Source: JAWKWH01 sp963669455
GTDB lineage: Bacteria > Pseudomonadota > Alphaproteobacteria > Rhizobiales > Rhizobiaceae
DNA length: 64,000 nucleotides
Direction: 5' to 3'
Assembly: GCA_963669455.1 (NCBI GenBank)
Contig: OY770026.1
Location: forward strand, 3,472,001 to 3,536,000
Under the pieces are notes generated by a model. That model had not been told where the DNA came from. It did no database searches and worked only from the letters and a program-made list of their open reading frames with translations. Shown one piece after another: positions 1 through 7,906 of this stretch. How positions within the stretch are numbered: the stretch's first letter is position 1; each line of letters opens with the position of its first letter. The translations under genes were made by a program, and so were the position numbers.

Positions 1-350
1 TGCATCTTTACCTTGGCAACCACGATGGTGCGCCACAGCCGTTTTGCGATCGGGCGGGAGGCATCGACTTGCGCATTCAGACGCGCGCCCTGGAGGTGAT
101 TACCTTCCAGCGGCCAAACACAGGCAATGGGTGCATGATTTTGTGCGCACAGCACCACGGGAACGGAGCGTTCGGAGAGCCTGGTGAATACGGTATTCGA
201 CCAGGTCAGACCGTGAGCGTGTGCGATGACGCCGCCGATATCGTCGAGCGCAACCCGTCCCACTTCTTTACGGTCCTTTGAGACCGTCAGGAACCCACGA
301 TGGACAGCCACATGCAGGCCGTCGGTGGAAATATCAACCACACGCTGCAT
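1..350 (-). CDS. cas1: Cas1 endonuclease, N-terminal part (cut by window edge)
   Basis: Reading the minus strand from the ATG at 350 gives an open frame to the window edge (about 116 codons) beginning MQRVVDISTDGLHVAVHRG. Further on it contains VVLCAQNHAPIACVWPLEGN and HLQGARLNAQVDASRPIAKR. This is the N-terminal beta domain and the start of the helical part of a type II Cas1, the integrase that inserts new spacers as a complex with Cas2. The catalytic Glu/His/Asp residues lie later and are outside the window. It starts 54 bases after the cas9 stop on the same strand, the usual cas9-cas1-cas2 order of type II-C loci. The call rests on pattern recognition of the family; the gene is partial only because the window ends. 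Confidence 0.9.
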   Translation of the reverse strand, partial: MQRVVDISTDGLHVAVHRGFLTVSKDRKEVGRVALDDIGGVIAHAHGLTWSNTVFTRLSERSVPVVLCAQNHAPIACVWPLEGNHLQGARLNAQVDASRPIAKRLWRTIVVAKVKM

Positions 351-404
351 AAAAATAATATACTACCAATGCGTGTTTTTGGCGCTTTGAACCTTAACTC
401 TTGG

Positions 405-3400
405 TTAATTCTTGTCCGTCCAATGCGGTCCCGGATCGAAGACCTGACCGATCTCGTCAATACGAACCTGCCGGGCTCGCAGTTTCCCTAGACCGGTGCC
501 GGAAGTGTAGACGTATTTGAACGGATCTGTCTTGTCGGCATCACGGGCTTTCAACGCGCCGGCCTCGTTGTGCTCCGCCAGGGTTAACTGACCCGCACTG
601 CTGAACTTCACCACGCGACAGATTTGCCGCCCGTTGTCGCGCTCAATCGCCACCATGTCATTTTGCTGCAGGCTGAGAACCTTCTTGGCCGTCGGATTGT
701 CACCACGCACCTTTGAGGTCCAGCCCGGCTGGTGCGCATCAAAGGTGGAGACGACTTCGGCAACCCATTTACCGCCGGGCAGTTGCCAAACATCATAACG
801 ATGGTTGGAATTGCCCTTATAGCCCTTGTATACCTTGCCCGACCGGTTCCTTATGGGAATAATCTGCAACGGTTCCAGCACACGGACCCGGCGTAATTCC
901 TTGTAAGGGTTGACCGAACCGTTCAGCCGGTCCGAGCTGCTGATATCACGCAGCGCCTTCTTGAAGTCTTTACCGGAAAGATCGCGCGTGGCTTCCCAAA
1001 GCGTATCACGAAGCTGTTCGTCCCTGATTGCCATCAAATGCTTTGGCGATTTGAAATCATCAAGCGGCATACGGTGCACCACCAGTTCATTGCCTTTTTC
1101 ATCCGTCTCACCCGTCAGGCCGTAGGCGGTATCATTATGCAGCTTGCCGGCCGTCTTTCCCTTGCCACTGGCGTAACCGGCTTGCGAAATGGTACCATGA
1201 TCCTGTTTGTGACTGACGACGGACCCAAGGACCTTTTGGCGCAACTCGTCGCGGAAACCCGGCCAGGGTTCGGGCACCCGACCCAGCACCTTTTCCGATC
1301 CTTCCGCCTCGATTTCCTCGGCAGCCGCTGCGATCCTTTGAATCAGCGAACGGCTGGTGCAGGCGATCACAAAGGCATCGATGGCGTGATGGCGATGATC
1401 CTTGCGGTTCTTCGGCTTCACCGGATCTCCGAAATTGTGGTCGTGCAGAATTTCATTCAACGCCCATTTGCGGCGCAGCATCTCGGTCATCCTGCCCGGC
1501 AGTGCGCGGATATGGTTATGGCGGCGAGGCACGCCGTCGATGTTGGCCTGCTCAGCCGGGTAAAGCACGGCGAGATAGGACAATGCCATGCGCGAGGTGT
1601 ACTGCATGTCGGTCAACTGCCGCGCGGCAAAACCATTCTCATCGGCGAAGCGATCCATGGCATTGCGGGCAAACCGCCATTGCTTGTTTTTCGGCAGATT
1701 GCCGGCGCGGGCCAGAATGTCGTCATAGACGGCGTCCCATTCGCCGACCTCGGCAGGCGCGCGGTTACGTTTCACCCGGTTGGCGCGTGCCTTGCAGAGC
1801 AGCTTGTTGGCCTGACTGTCGTCCAGCGTTTTCGAGTATGGCAAAATGTGGTCGACATCGACCTCCGCGGTAAACACTTCGCGCATGCTGATCGGTTTAC
1901 CGGAATAGATGCAAACCCGGTTCAGCGGCTGATCCGGGTTAAGCTCCTCCCACAGTTTCAGCCGCAGACGATTGTATCCGGTGTCAGGCTGACCAAGCTC
2001 CTGCAGCTTGTCCGATCGTGCTTCGGCCTCCTTGGTGTTCCTGGCGATCGTCCTGTTTACCTCTTCACGCATCTTGTCGGTGAGTTTCAGCTCGCGGCCA
2101 AGTTCGATGGCGATGCGGTCGGGGCGGCCGTGCTTGCGGATGATGGCATTGACCACGCGGCGCAGCTGATTGAGCGCAATGTGCACGGTGGGGTTGGTGA
2201 TCCTGCCCATGTGGCGGTCATAACCGGGATCGTCGTTGTCCGGCGGTTCGCTGACCGACCCTTCGCCGGGCGGGATATGACGGGTCAGCACTTCCTGATA
2301 TTTGGGCAGGGTTTTGACCGCCTTCCGGTCCGGATCATCCTCGGCATTGGTGCGGCCATAGATCTCTATCGCTGCAGCGGCTTCGGTGATCACCCTGCCG
2401 TTGTCATCGGTATCGTGCTTCAACGCGTCAAGCAGGTTGGCGAGCGCCGAAGGGCCCAGCCGGCCGTAACCCTCCGGCAAGGACACCTTCATCACCGCCT
2501 CAATCCTGTCGTCATCCAGGCCGCAACTGTCGCTCAGCCATTTCAGCAACGCGTCTGGATCGGGCTCTCCACGCAACTGCTCAACAATCCCCCACTGCTC
2601 GTCGATGGATTTGGCGGTCCAGTTCGGACCAAAACAGTTTTTGTGGGAAAGTGCTGCGGAAACCACATCGCCTTCCAGCTCGGTGCGGCTGTCGGTTTCC
2701 TTGTTGAAGCGGAACTCCGGGCCGAGTTTCAGCAGTTTACGCAGCGCTGTAAATTTTGCCTTCTTGGCCTTTCTCAACTTGAGAACCAGCGTATCGCGCT
2801 GGTCCGGTGTCAGCTTGACCGGATTCTGGTCCTCTCCGATCAGGGCAAGCTCATTGACCTCCTTGTAAAGCCGGAACTGTTGAAACAGCGGGTGAGCTTT
2901 CGGCAGCCTGGTTTCGTCGGGATTGTAGCTGCATTTGCCGACTTTCGGCGGAACAAGGTTTCGTTGAAACAGAATCGTATCACGCAGTACGGCAATGCGT
3001 TCGCTGGTCAGGATCGTTGGATGGTAACTAGCCTGCGCCGCCGTGATTTGGTCGAACTCGTTTTCCAGTTCGGAGCGGTCAGAGTAGAAATCGTAGCCGT
3101 CGCCCTTTGCCTCGGGATCGTTGTCGAACTCGGCCATCGATTCAGGCCGCAGCCGCGTGCGGACGGATTTTCCCGCCAACCGCCGCTTGTGCAGGAATTC
3201 GCCGTAGGTGCGGGCGCGTTCGGTATCCATGGCCCGGTGCAGGCGCGATACGCCAACCGCGATCTTGCCAGCGTCATTGTCCTTGCCGTCGGTCTTGCGG
3301 TTCGACTTGAAACCGCGGCGCTGGTTCAGCTGGAACAGCACACGGCCGAGCTCGTGCGGTGTCAGCGCCTCGTCCAGCGCTTTTGCCCTAAGCGCATAGA

Positions 3401-3758
3401 CGCTCGCCGACAGGTCGCCGCCCTCTTTGTCGCCCGTTTCACGCACCAGTCTTTCGCGGGCGGGTTTTTCCGCCGGCATCAGGCCGAATTCGGTCAGTTG
3501 GTCGAGCAGACGCGATTTTCGCCTCAGCCGACGGTCGCGCTGGCGGCGCGTGGTGCGCCCAAGCCTTCGGGCGACGGCGAGCGATTCCTTCGACTTTGCG
3601 TCGCGCCCGGCCATGTCGGCGGCAGAAAAGATGCGCGCACCGATATCGACGATGCGGCCTTCGCCGGCTTCGCCCGGCTCACCAATGGTTTCAACCAGAC
3701 ACCAGCCCAGAGAGTTGGTGCCGAGATCTATGCCAAGAGTGGTCAAGTGCCTGGCCAT
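405..3758 (-). CDS. cas9: Type II-C Cas9 RNA-guided endonuclease
   Basis: This encodes a 1117-aa Cas9, compact as in type II-C. RuvC-I is at the N terminus (GIDLGTNSLGW, Asp11), followed by an arginine-rich bridge helix (about 60-95). RuvC-II is IAIELGRELK (Glu552). The HNH domain has VDVDHILPYSK (His637) and a downstream NKLL..N motif. RuvC-III is DHRHHAIDAFVIA (His791, Asp794). The C-terminal third is the PAM-interacting region. All nuclease residues are present, so a double-strand cutter is expected. The start at 3758 is chosen because GGAGGTGAAGAAG precedes that ATG; an upstream in-frame ATG at 3812 would add 18 residues and run into the tracrRNA region. cas1 follows directly. No csn2 or cas4 is seen, which agrees with II-C. 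PAM and guide length cannot be read from the sequence. Confidence 0.96.
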   Translation of the reverse strand: MARHLTTLGIDLGTNSLGWCLVETIGEPGEAGEGRIVDIGARIFSAADMAGRDAKSKESLAVARRLGRTTRRQRDRRLRRKSRLLDQLTEFGLMPAEKPARERLVRETGDKEGGDLSASVYALRAKALDEALTPHELGRVLFQLNQRRGFKSNRKTDGKDNDAGKIAVGVSRLHRAMDTERARTYGEFLHKRRLAGKSVRTRLRPESMAEFDNDPEAKGDGYDFYSDRSELENEFDQITAAQASYHPTILTSERIAVLRDTILFQRNLVPPKVGKCSYNPDETRLPKAHPLFQQFRLYKEVNELALIGEDQNPVKLTPDQRDTLVLKLRKAKKAKFTALRKLLKLGPEFRFNKETDSRTELEGDVVSAALSHKNCFGPNWTAKSIDEQWGIVEQLRGEPDPDALLKWLSDSCGLDDDRIEAVMKVSLPEGYGRLGPSALANLLDALKHDTDDNGRVITEAAAAIEIYGRTNAEDDPDRKAVKTLPKYQEVLTRHIPPGEGSVSEPPDNDDPGYDRHMGRITNPTVHIALNQLRRVVNAIIRKHGRPDRIAIELGRELKLTDKMREEVNRTIARNTKEAEARSDKLQELGQPDTGYNRLRLKLWEELNPDQPLNRVCIYSGKPISMREVFTAEVDVDHILPYSKTLDDSQANKLLCKARANRVKRNRAPAEVGEWDAVYDDILARAGNLPKNKQWRFARNAMDRFADENGFAARQLTDMQYTSRMALSYLAVLYPAEQANIDGVPRRHNHIRALPGRMTEMLRRKWALNEILHDHNFGDPVKPKNRKDHRHHAIDAFVIACTSRSLIQRIAAAAEEIEAEGSEKVLGRVPEPWPGFRDELRQKVLGSVVSHKQDHGTISQAGYASGKGKTAGKLHNDTAYGLTGETDEKGNELVVHRMPLDDFKSPKHLMAIRDEQLRDTLWEATRDLSGKDFKKALRDISSSDRLNGSVNPYKELRRVRVLEPLQIIPIRNRSGKVYKGYKGNSNHRYDVWQLPGGKWVAEVVSTFDAHQPGWTSKVRGDNPTAKKVLSLQQNDMVAIERDNGRQICRVVKFSSAGQLTLAEHNEAGALKARDADKTDPFKYVYTSGTGLGKLRARQVRIDEIGQVFDPGPHWTDKN

Positions 3759-3800
3759 CTTCTTCACCTCCATGCTTCGTCCGATACTTGACTTTTCTTG

Positions 3801-3900
3801 CCAAGCACGCAATAGTTGCAGTGTTCAGAAATCGCAGTCCAGCCGTTAACAAGCTGAGATATGCACCAGATAAGGCGCTCGCTCCGGCGGGCGCTTTTTT
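3801..3900 (+). ncRNA. Probable tracrRNA for the Cas9, with intrinsic terminator
   Basis: Upstream of cas9 on the opposite strand lies a short non-coding stretch that ends in a strong intrinsic terminator. A possible -35 (TTGACT, 3788-3793) stands 17 bases before AATAGT (3811-3816). Bases about 3805-3845 are the candidate anti-repeat and should pair with the repeat of the array outside the window. They are followed by GTTAACAAGCTGAG, a nexus-like spacer, and then the terminator hairpin. Position next to cas9, size and 3' terminator match II-C tracrRNAs. The 5' end is uncertain because the true repeat is not in the window; if the -10 guess is right, transcription would begin near 3822. Confidence 0.7.
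3875..3900 (+). terminator. Intrinsic terminator ending the tracrRNA
   Basis: GCGCTCGC (3875-3882) pairs with GCGGGCGC (3887-3894) through an 8-bp stem with one G-U pair and a TCCG loop. It is followed by six T residues (3895-3900). This is a textbook rho-independent terminator on the plus strand. Confidence 0.85.
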
Positions 3901-4059
3901 CATTTGACGCTTACATAAGATGGGATGCCGAGCCCCGGCCCATGTGGCTCGCTATCTTGCGGGCAATAGGCCGGAATCCTGCTTTAACATCTGCTCAATG
4001 TCGGCATCATCGATGCATAGCAGACCCGGTAATGATCCGCTGAAATGGGAAAGCGCCAG

Positions 4060-4154
4060 GGCATTTTTCGCCCAAATAGCATCACATATGCGAAAAATGC
4101 TTCAATGGTTCCAAGCGGATACACGCGGTTCAAAGCAACCGCAAAACGCTCTAG
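4060..4154 (+). repeat. Dispersed double-hairpin repeat, copy 1
   Basis: The element starts GGCATTTTTCGCCC, has the inverse CGAAAAATGC 20 bases later, then GGTTCAAAGCAACCGC and ends near CTAG. The first inverted pair GCATTTTTCG/CGAAAAATGC is a perfect 10-mer. Closely similar copies are at 7047-7148 and 17295-17397, and a truncated reverse copy is at 41049-41108. This copy lies between the plus-strand tracrRNA and the 3' end of the minus-strand TetR gene, that is, between convergent units. The rest of the gene-free stretch 3901-4252 holds only this and the inverted repeat at 4154-4223. Confidence 0.85.
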
Positions 4155-4223
4155 TGTCCCGAATTCGAAGTTTGCAACATTCTACTGCACGCTCAGCACG
4201 AACTTCGGATGCAATCAGGACAC
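4154..4223. repeat. Inverted repeat bounded by GTGTCC/GGACAC (MITE-like)
   Basis: GTGTCC (4154-4159) is mirrored by GGACAC (4218-4223). Inside these, CGAAGTT is mirrored by AACTTCG. The 70-base unit has no coding frame worth calling and abuts the end of the dispersed repeat copy 1, with CTAG at its left boundary. It may be a small non-autonomous element, but no second copy is seen in this window, so that reading is a guess. Confidence 0.4.
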
Positions 4224-4252
4224 AGCGAAGAGTTTGTTTCTAGTGTGGTGGA

Positions 4253-4960
4253 TTAAGAACTTGCTTGGTGGCTTTGCGGCACTTTATCGATGGATTTTAC
4301 AGCAATTCTGGCTTCGGCAGGAGATCGACCAAGCAGTCGGAGAACCGCTTCACAGGTCTCCGCAAGTGCAGGTCTGTAGTCTGATTCGATATCTATCGTG
4401 CTGATCGTCAGTGCCTGTAGCGCGCGAACTTGTGACGATATTAGCGGTGTCATCTGGACACGGAAAACTCCGTTGGAGATACCCTGCTCAATTTGCATTT
4501 CCAGCCTTTTGGACGATTGATCAACACCGGCGTCAAGCATTCCTATTGTTGCGGACAGGATCTTGCTCCACGATGGCCTGGCGATCGCTGTCGCCATAAA
4601 AGTGTAGATTGCGGTGGCCATGGCTTCGTCGTCTTTGTCTGGGCGGTCGATGGTTTCGACAATCATCTCCACGATTTCACCGGCCACAGCAGAAGCAGCA
4701 ATACGAATTGCCTCATCCCTGCTTTCGAAGTGATTGTAAAACGTGCCGTGCGACACGCCAGCCTCTTCTGCGATCTCTTTTATGGTTGTCCTGTCCAGAC
4801 CGCATTGCGCGATCGATTCCACGATCCCGTCCAGTATCACAGCTCGGGTTCGTTCTTTTTTGGGTTTCTTTCTGGCCTTATCCTGAAAATAGCGACGAAC
4901 GTCCGGACCGGTAAGTATACCATCCGCCTCTTCGTGCCGAACGATCGGTGGGTTCTTCAT
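4253..4960 (-). CDS. TetR-family transcriptional regulator
   Basis: This 235-aa protein has an N-terminal extension of about 35 residues rich in Lys/Arg. The TetR helix-turn-helix follows (about 38-85), with TTIKEIAEEAGVSHGTFYNHF as the recognition region, and then a helical ligand-binding domain. TetR proteins usually repress a neighbouring gene until a small ligand binds. Here the regulator is divergent from the small membrane protein at 5126. The 165-base gap between them carries two palindromes (4996-5021, 5025-5056) that are natural operator candidates. The ligand cannot be inferred. Confidence 0.92.
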   Translation of the reverse strand: MKNPPIVRHEEADGILTGPDVRRYFQDKARKKPKKERTRAVILDGIVESIAQCGLDRTTIKEIAEEAGVSHGTFYNHFESRDEAIRIAASAVAGEIVEMIVETIDRPDKDDEAMATAIYTFMATAIARPSWSKILSATIGMLDAGVDQSSKRLEMQIEQGISNGVFRVQMTPLISSQVRALQALTISTIDIESDYRPALAETCEAVLRLLGRSPAEARIAVKSIDKVPQSHQASS

Positions 4961-4995
4961 AATTATACTACAATTCCAAAATTGGTTGATTACAC

Positions 4996-5021
4996 CATAA
5001 ATGTCTGTATATTCATTTATG
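4996..5021. promoter_or_regulatory. Palindrome, likely TetR operator
   Basis: CATAAATG, ten spacer bases, then CATTTATG form a perfect 8-bp inverted repeat in the divergent promoter between the TetR gene and the membrane-protein gene. Its position 36 bases before the TetR start fits autoregulation. Binding is inferred, not shown. Confidence 0.6.
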
Positions 5022-5024
5022 CCA

Positions 5025-5056
5025 CAGATTTATGCGCTCTGCGATACGCAAATCTG
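5025..5056. promoter_or_regulatory. Second palindrome in the TetR divergent promoter
   Basis: CAGATTtatGCG and CGCaAATCTG form an imperfect inverted repeat just downstream of the first palindrome and about 70 bases before the membrane-protein start. It could be a second operator or part of a promoter structure. Confidence 0.4.
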
Positions 5057-5125
5057 CACAGTCAACGATATTGAGAAATCGGCCAACACCTGCCTGGTTT
5101 CGGAGAGAACTCACTATTTCGCAAA

Positions 5126-5524
5126 ATGAACATGGCTATGAAACCGTTTAAAGCTCCAGGAATTCCTTATTGGATCACCGTATTTGCTGCGATCAACGTC
5201 GTTGTTGGTTGCGTATTGGGTTTTGGTGCGCTTTTTGAACCCACGCAGGCGCTTGACTATGTCGATGGTGCAGATGCCCTGGGTAGAACCTGGGGTGGTC
5301 GCAATGCCGGTTTTGCCATGGCGTTGGCGATATTTCTGAAACATCCCGCCGCCTATACCGTCGCCTTCGCCGGTGCCGCATTTCGCGATGTCGGGGATTT
5401 GGTCAATGTGCTCGTTGAGAGGCCGTTCGAATTGGCCCCGCTGATATTTGTAACACTTCTTTTGGGCATCATCTTATCTGCTTTTATCGCCTCATTTACA
5501 CAAGCCAGAAGTGCCTCTGCCTGA
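5126..5524 (+). CDS. Small integral membrane protein, function unknown
   Basis: The 132-aa product has about four hydrophobic segments: WITVFAAINVVVGCVLGFGAL, a Gly/Ala-rich stretch after RTWGGRNAGFAMALAIFL, AAYTVAFAGAAF and LAPLIFVTLLLGIILSAFIA. It has no recognisable catalytic motif. Small four-helix proteins of this type are often paired with a TetR regulator, as here. The start is uncertain, with ATGs at 5126, 5132 and 5138 and no strong ribosome-binding site. The secreted and deiodinase-like genes that follow are on the same strand and may be co-regulated. Confidence 0.7.
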   Translation: MNMAMKPFKAPGIPYWITVFAAINVVVGCVLGFGALFEPTQALDYVDGADALGRTWGGRNAGFAMALAIFLKHPAAYTVAFAGAAFRDVGDLVNVLVERPFELAPLIFVTLLLGIILSAFIASFTQARSASA

Positions 5525-5566
5525 ATCGGCCGACATGTTGCAATCCGTGACAATGGAGAAGAAATT

Positions 5567-6193
5567 ATGCATTTCGAACATAAACTGACGAAGCGAGTGA
5601 GCTTCACGGATGTAGCAACGAAAGGTCATGCTGGCTTCTTTTCAATTCTAGGGATGCTTGTTGTGTTGGCAGCACAGGCATTTGGCATCAGCCAGGCATT
5701 GTCTGCTTCATCGGATACTCCTTCTCACCTCCGACTAATCGACCGCCTCGACCGACCTCAAGATGGTTATTGCCTGGATATCCCTGGAGCACCGCCAAAC
5801 GTTCGCGTCGAACTTCCATTGTTTGCCCATAATTGCATGGCGACGCTGACGATGGACACGACGGTCGTGTTGACGCCGGATGGGTATATTCGATTTCCCA
5901 CTGTGGAGCGCTGTGTCACGGTTATGGGCATTCATTCTTCATTGCCTGGCGCAGCTGTGAGGCTCGGTCAATGCAATCCACCAAACCCCTTTATCGACAT
6001 TTCAAGGCTACAGCGATTTACCCATCATGACGACGGGCGCCTTACGCTCAAAGAGACCGATCTTTGCCTGGCGGTCGGTTCCAGGTCGGCTGAAACTCTT
6101 TCTTCCATACACCGATGGCGCACCCTGTTTGTCGAAGACTGTGCGGTGGCAAAACCAGCGCGGTCTCGATGGGAGTTCGTCGTTCCGAAGTGA
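5567..6193 (+). CDS. Secreted protein with ricin-type beta-trefoil-like features
   Basis: This 208-aa product has a hydrophobic signal or anchor segment (about 24-48, GFFSILGMLVVLAAQAFGIS). A Cys-containing domain follows, with repeated patterns such as GYCLDIP, ERCVTVMG, DLCLAVG and a closing WEFVVPK. The spacing of Cys, hydrophobic pairs and terminal W resembles ricin B-type beta-trefoil lectin modules, which bind sugars. That match is by eye and weak. The start at 5567 is supported by GGAGAAG upstream. It sits 42 bases after the membrane-protein stop, so an operon is likely. Confidence 0.6.
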   Translation: MHFEHKLTKRVSFTDVATKGHAGFFSILGMLVVLAAQAFGISQALSASSDTPSHLRLIDRLDRPQDGYCLDIPGAPPNVRVELPLFAHNCMATLTMDTTVVLTPDGYIRFPTVERCVTVMGIHSSLPGAAVRLGQCNPPNPFIDISRLQRFTHHDDGRLTLKETDLCLAVGSRSAETLSSIHRWRTLFVEDCAVAKPARSRWEFVVPK

Positions 6194-6268
6194 TGAGAAA
6201 AATCGAGGCGGACAATATGACCCTACAGACTTTCTTTTTGACATGCTCAGCGACCGTGAGAACGCGAA

Positions 6269-6949
6269 ATGCCAGTAGATATTAATGAAGCTAAACAACA
6301 CTTTGCCAACAGGTCCGCGTGGCACCATATTAAGGGCAAAGCAATTGAGCTCGGCCTCTATGTCGCGTCGGGCTGGATAAAACTAAACAAGCCGGCACCA
6401 AGAAATATGCCGGTTTGGACGCTCGATGGCGACAAGGTATCTCTGGACGAAATTTTCAGAAAAAATCAAGATGAAAACAAGCTTACCATTCTCAACATGG
6501 GTAGTCTTACCTGCCCGGTCTGGAGAGAGCGTCAACACAAAGTTCAAGAATTGGCCAATTTGTACCGAGATCACGTTTCCAGCGTGTGCATCTATTTGAG
6601 GGAGGCACATGCAAGTGATGAATGGGCGCTGGACATGAACGACAAGCTGGCAATCTCATATCCAAAGCCGAAATCGGTAGATGACAGAATTCTCATCGCC
6701 AGGCGGGCCAAAGAAGAATTGATGGATACCCAAGCGCTCGTCTACATTGATGGCCCTGAAGAAAATGCAGTTAACAAGGCATATGCAGCCGTACCTATTC
6801 GAATTTGCGTGATCGATGCAAAAGGTGATCTTGTCTTTAGAAGCAAAGGTTCCGGACCATTTGGTTACAAACCAGAGGATTTGGCGTCGTTTTTGGAGAG
6901 AACTATCGGACCAAGAGATGGAGTACAGAGCATAGTCGGAAACAATTGA
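6269..6949 (+). CDS. Iodothyronine deiodinase-like thioredoxin-fold protein
   Basis: The central part of this 226-aa protein carries LNMGSLTCPVWRER (Cys82), followed about 30 residues later by VCIYLREAHASDEW, and near the end IRICVIDAKGDLVFRSKG and GPFGYKPEDLASFLE. These are the signature blocks of the type I-III deiodinase family: the active-site loop, with Cys where vertebrate enzymes have selenocysteine, the EAHxSDxW block and the C-terminal GP-f-E block. Bacterial members exist, but their substrates are mostly unknown; a thiol redox or dehalogenase role is possible. The hydrophobic N-terminal stretch (about 28-38) is short. It is the third gene of the 5126-6949 set. Confidence 0.8.
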   Translation: MPVDINEAKQHFANRSAWHHIKGKAIELGLYVASGWIKLNKPAPRNMPVWTLDGDKVSLDEIFRKNQDENKLTILNMGSLTCPVWRERQHKVQELANLYRDHVSSVCIYLREAHASDEWALDMNDKLAISYPKPKSVDDRILIARRAKEELMDTQALVYIDGPEENAVNKAYAAVPIRICVIDAKGDLVFRSKGSGPFGYKPEDLASFLERTIGPRDGVQSIVGNN

Positions 6950-7046
6950 TTGTATTGCGAATGATGACTGCGCCCAACATCGCGGTTTATGAACCACAAC
7001 GATAGCAAAGCTCCGGCCATGCAACCTAGTGAAAGATCACATCTAA

Positions 7047-7148
7047 GGCATTTTTCGCCCGAACAGAATCACATATGCGAAAAATGCTTCAATGGTTCCA
7101 GCTGAGTACAGGTGTTGTCGCGGTTCTAGTTACCGCAAAACGCCCTAG
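7047..7148 (+). repeat. Dispersed double-hairpin repeat, copy 2
   Basis: It has the same layout as copy 1: GGCATTTTTCGCCC, CGAAAAATGC, then CGGTTCTAGTTACCGC and CGCCCTAG at the end. It ends exactly at the stop of the minus-strand SDR gene (7149) and follows the plus-strand deiodinase-like gene, so it again separates convergent genes. It includes a stretch close to GTTGTCGCGGTT that copy 3 shares. Confidence 0.85.
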
Positions 7149-7886
7149 TTAAAGCAACCAGCCGCCGTCAATGGCGAAGGTTTGTCCGGTGGTAAATTTG
7201 CTTTCGTCGCTGGCAAGATAAAGTGCCAGATCGGCGATTTCCTCAGCGGTGCCGATCCGGCCCATCGGTTGCCGGGCGATGAAATCCTTCAGCGCCTGAT
7301 CGTAATCTCCAGTGGCGCGCAGACGTTCATGCAGGCTGGGGCTGTCGACGGTGCCGGGACAGATGGCATTGCATCGGATGTTCTGCTGGATGAAATCCGC
7401 AGCGATGGCTTTGGTCATACCGATCACGGCCGCCTTGGAAGCGCAATAGACGAAGCGGTTTGGCACGCCCTTCATTGATGAGGCGACAGAAGACATATTG
7501 ATGATTGCGCCGCCGCCCTGTTTCAGCATTCCCGGCAGGACCAGTTTGCTGAGCCGGTACATTGCCTTGGCGTTCAGATCAAAGCTGAAGTCCCAATCGC
7601 TCTCCTCGCACTCCAGAATGCTGCCTGCGGCAACATAGCCCGCACAATTAAACAGAACATCCAATGAGCCCATGGTCTTCACCGCGGCTTCGACGGCCAC
7701 AGCGTCGGTCACATCAAGCTGCAAGGTTGTGATACCATCTTCCGAGGCGAGCTCGCTTAAGGTGGTCTCGTTGATATCTGCTGCAATCACCTTGGCCCCC
7801 GCGCTCGCAAAGGCAACAGCACAGGCGCGGCCAATTCCCTGGCCTGCAGCGGTGATCAGTACTTTCTTGTCGGCAAGTCTACCCAC
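7149..7886 (-). CDS. SDR-family dehydrogenase (2-keto-3-deoxy-sugar-acid dehydrogenase-like)
   Basis: This is a 245-aa classical short-chain dehydrogenase. It has the NAD-binding TAAGQGIGRA, NCAG, catalytic Ser in INMSSVAS and the YCASK Tyr/Lys pair. The C terminus TGQTFAIDGGWLL is typical. The overall look (VLITAAGQGIGRA, IPSLHERLRA-like PSLHERL) resembles 2-keto-3-deoxy-L-fuconate dehydrogenases, but substrate assignment is tentative. It starts at GTG 7886, preceded by AGGAAAGAAAA. It is the last gene of a leftward operon with the CoA-transferase and the signal-less binding protein. Confidence 0.85.
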   Translation of the reverse strand: MGRLADKKVLITAAGQGIGRACAVAFASAGAKVIAADINETTLSELASEDGITTLQLDVTDAVAVEAAVKTMGSLDVLFNCAGYVAAGSILECEESDWDFSFDLNAKAMYRLSKLVLPGMLKQGGGAIINMSSVASSMKGVPNRFVYCASKAAVIGMTKAIAADFIQQNIRCNAICPGTVDSPSLHERLRATGDYDQALKDFIARQPMGRIGTAEEIADLALYLASDESKFTTGQTFAIDGGWLL

Positions 7887-7906
7887 TTTTCTTTCCTATA
7901 TTCGAT

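Noticed and set aside
1038..3791. 917-codon open frame on the plus strand opposite cas9
   Set aside because: It is an antisense shadow of the cas9 frame, with low-complexity, non-family protein sequence and no ribosome-binding site. cas9 on the other strand is certain.
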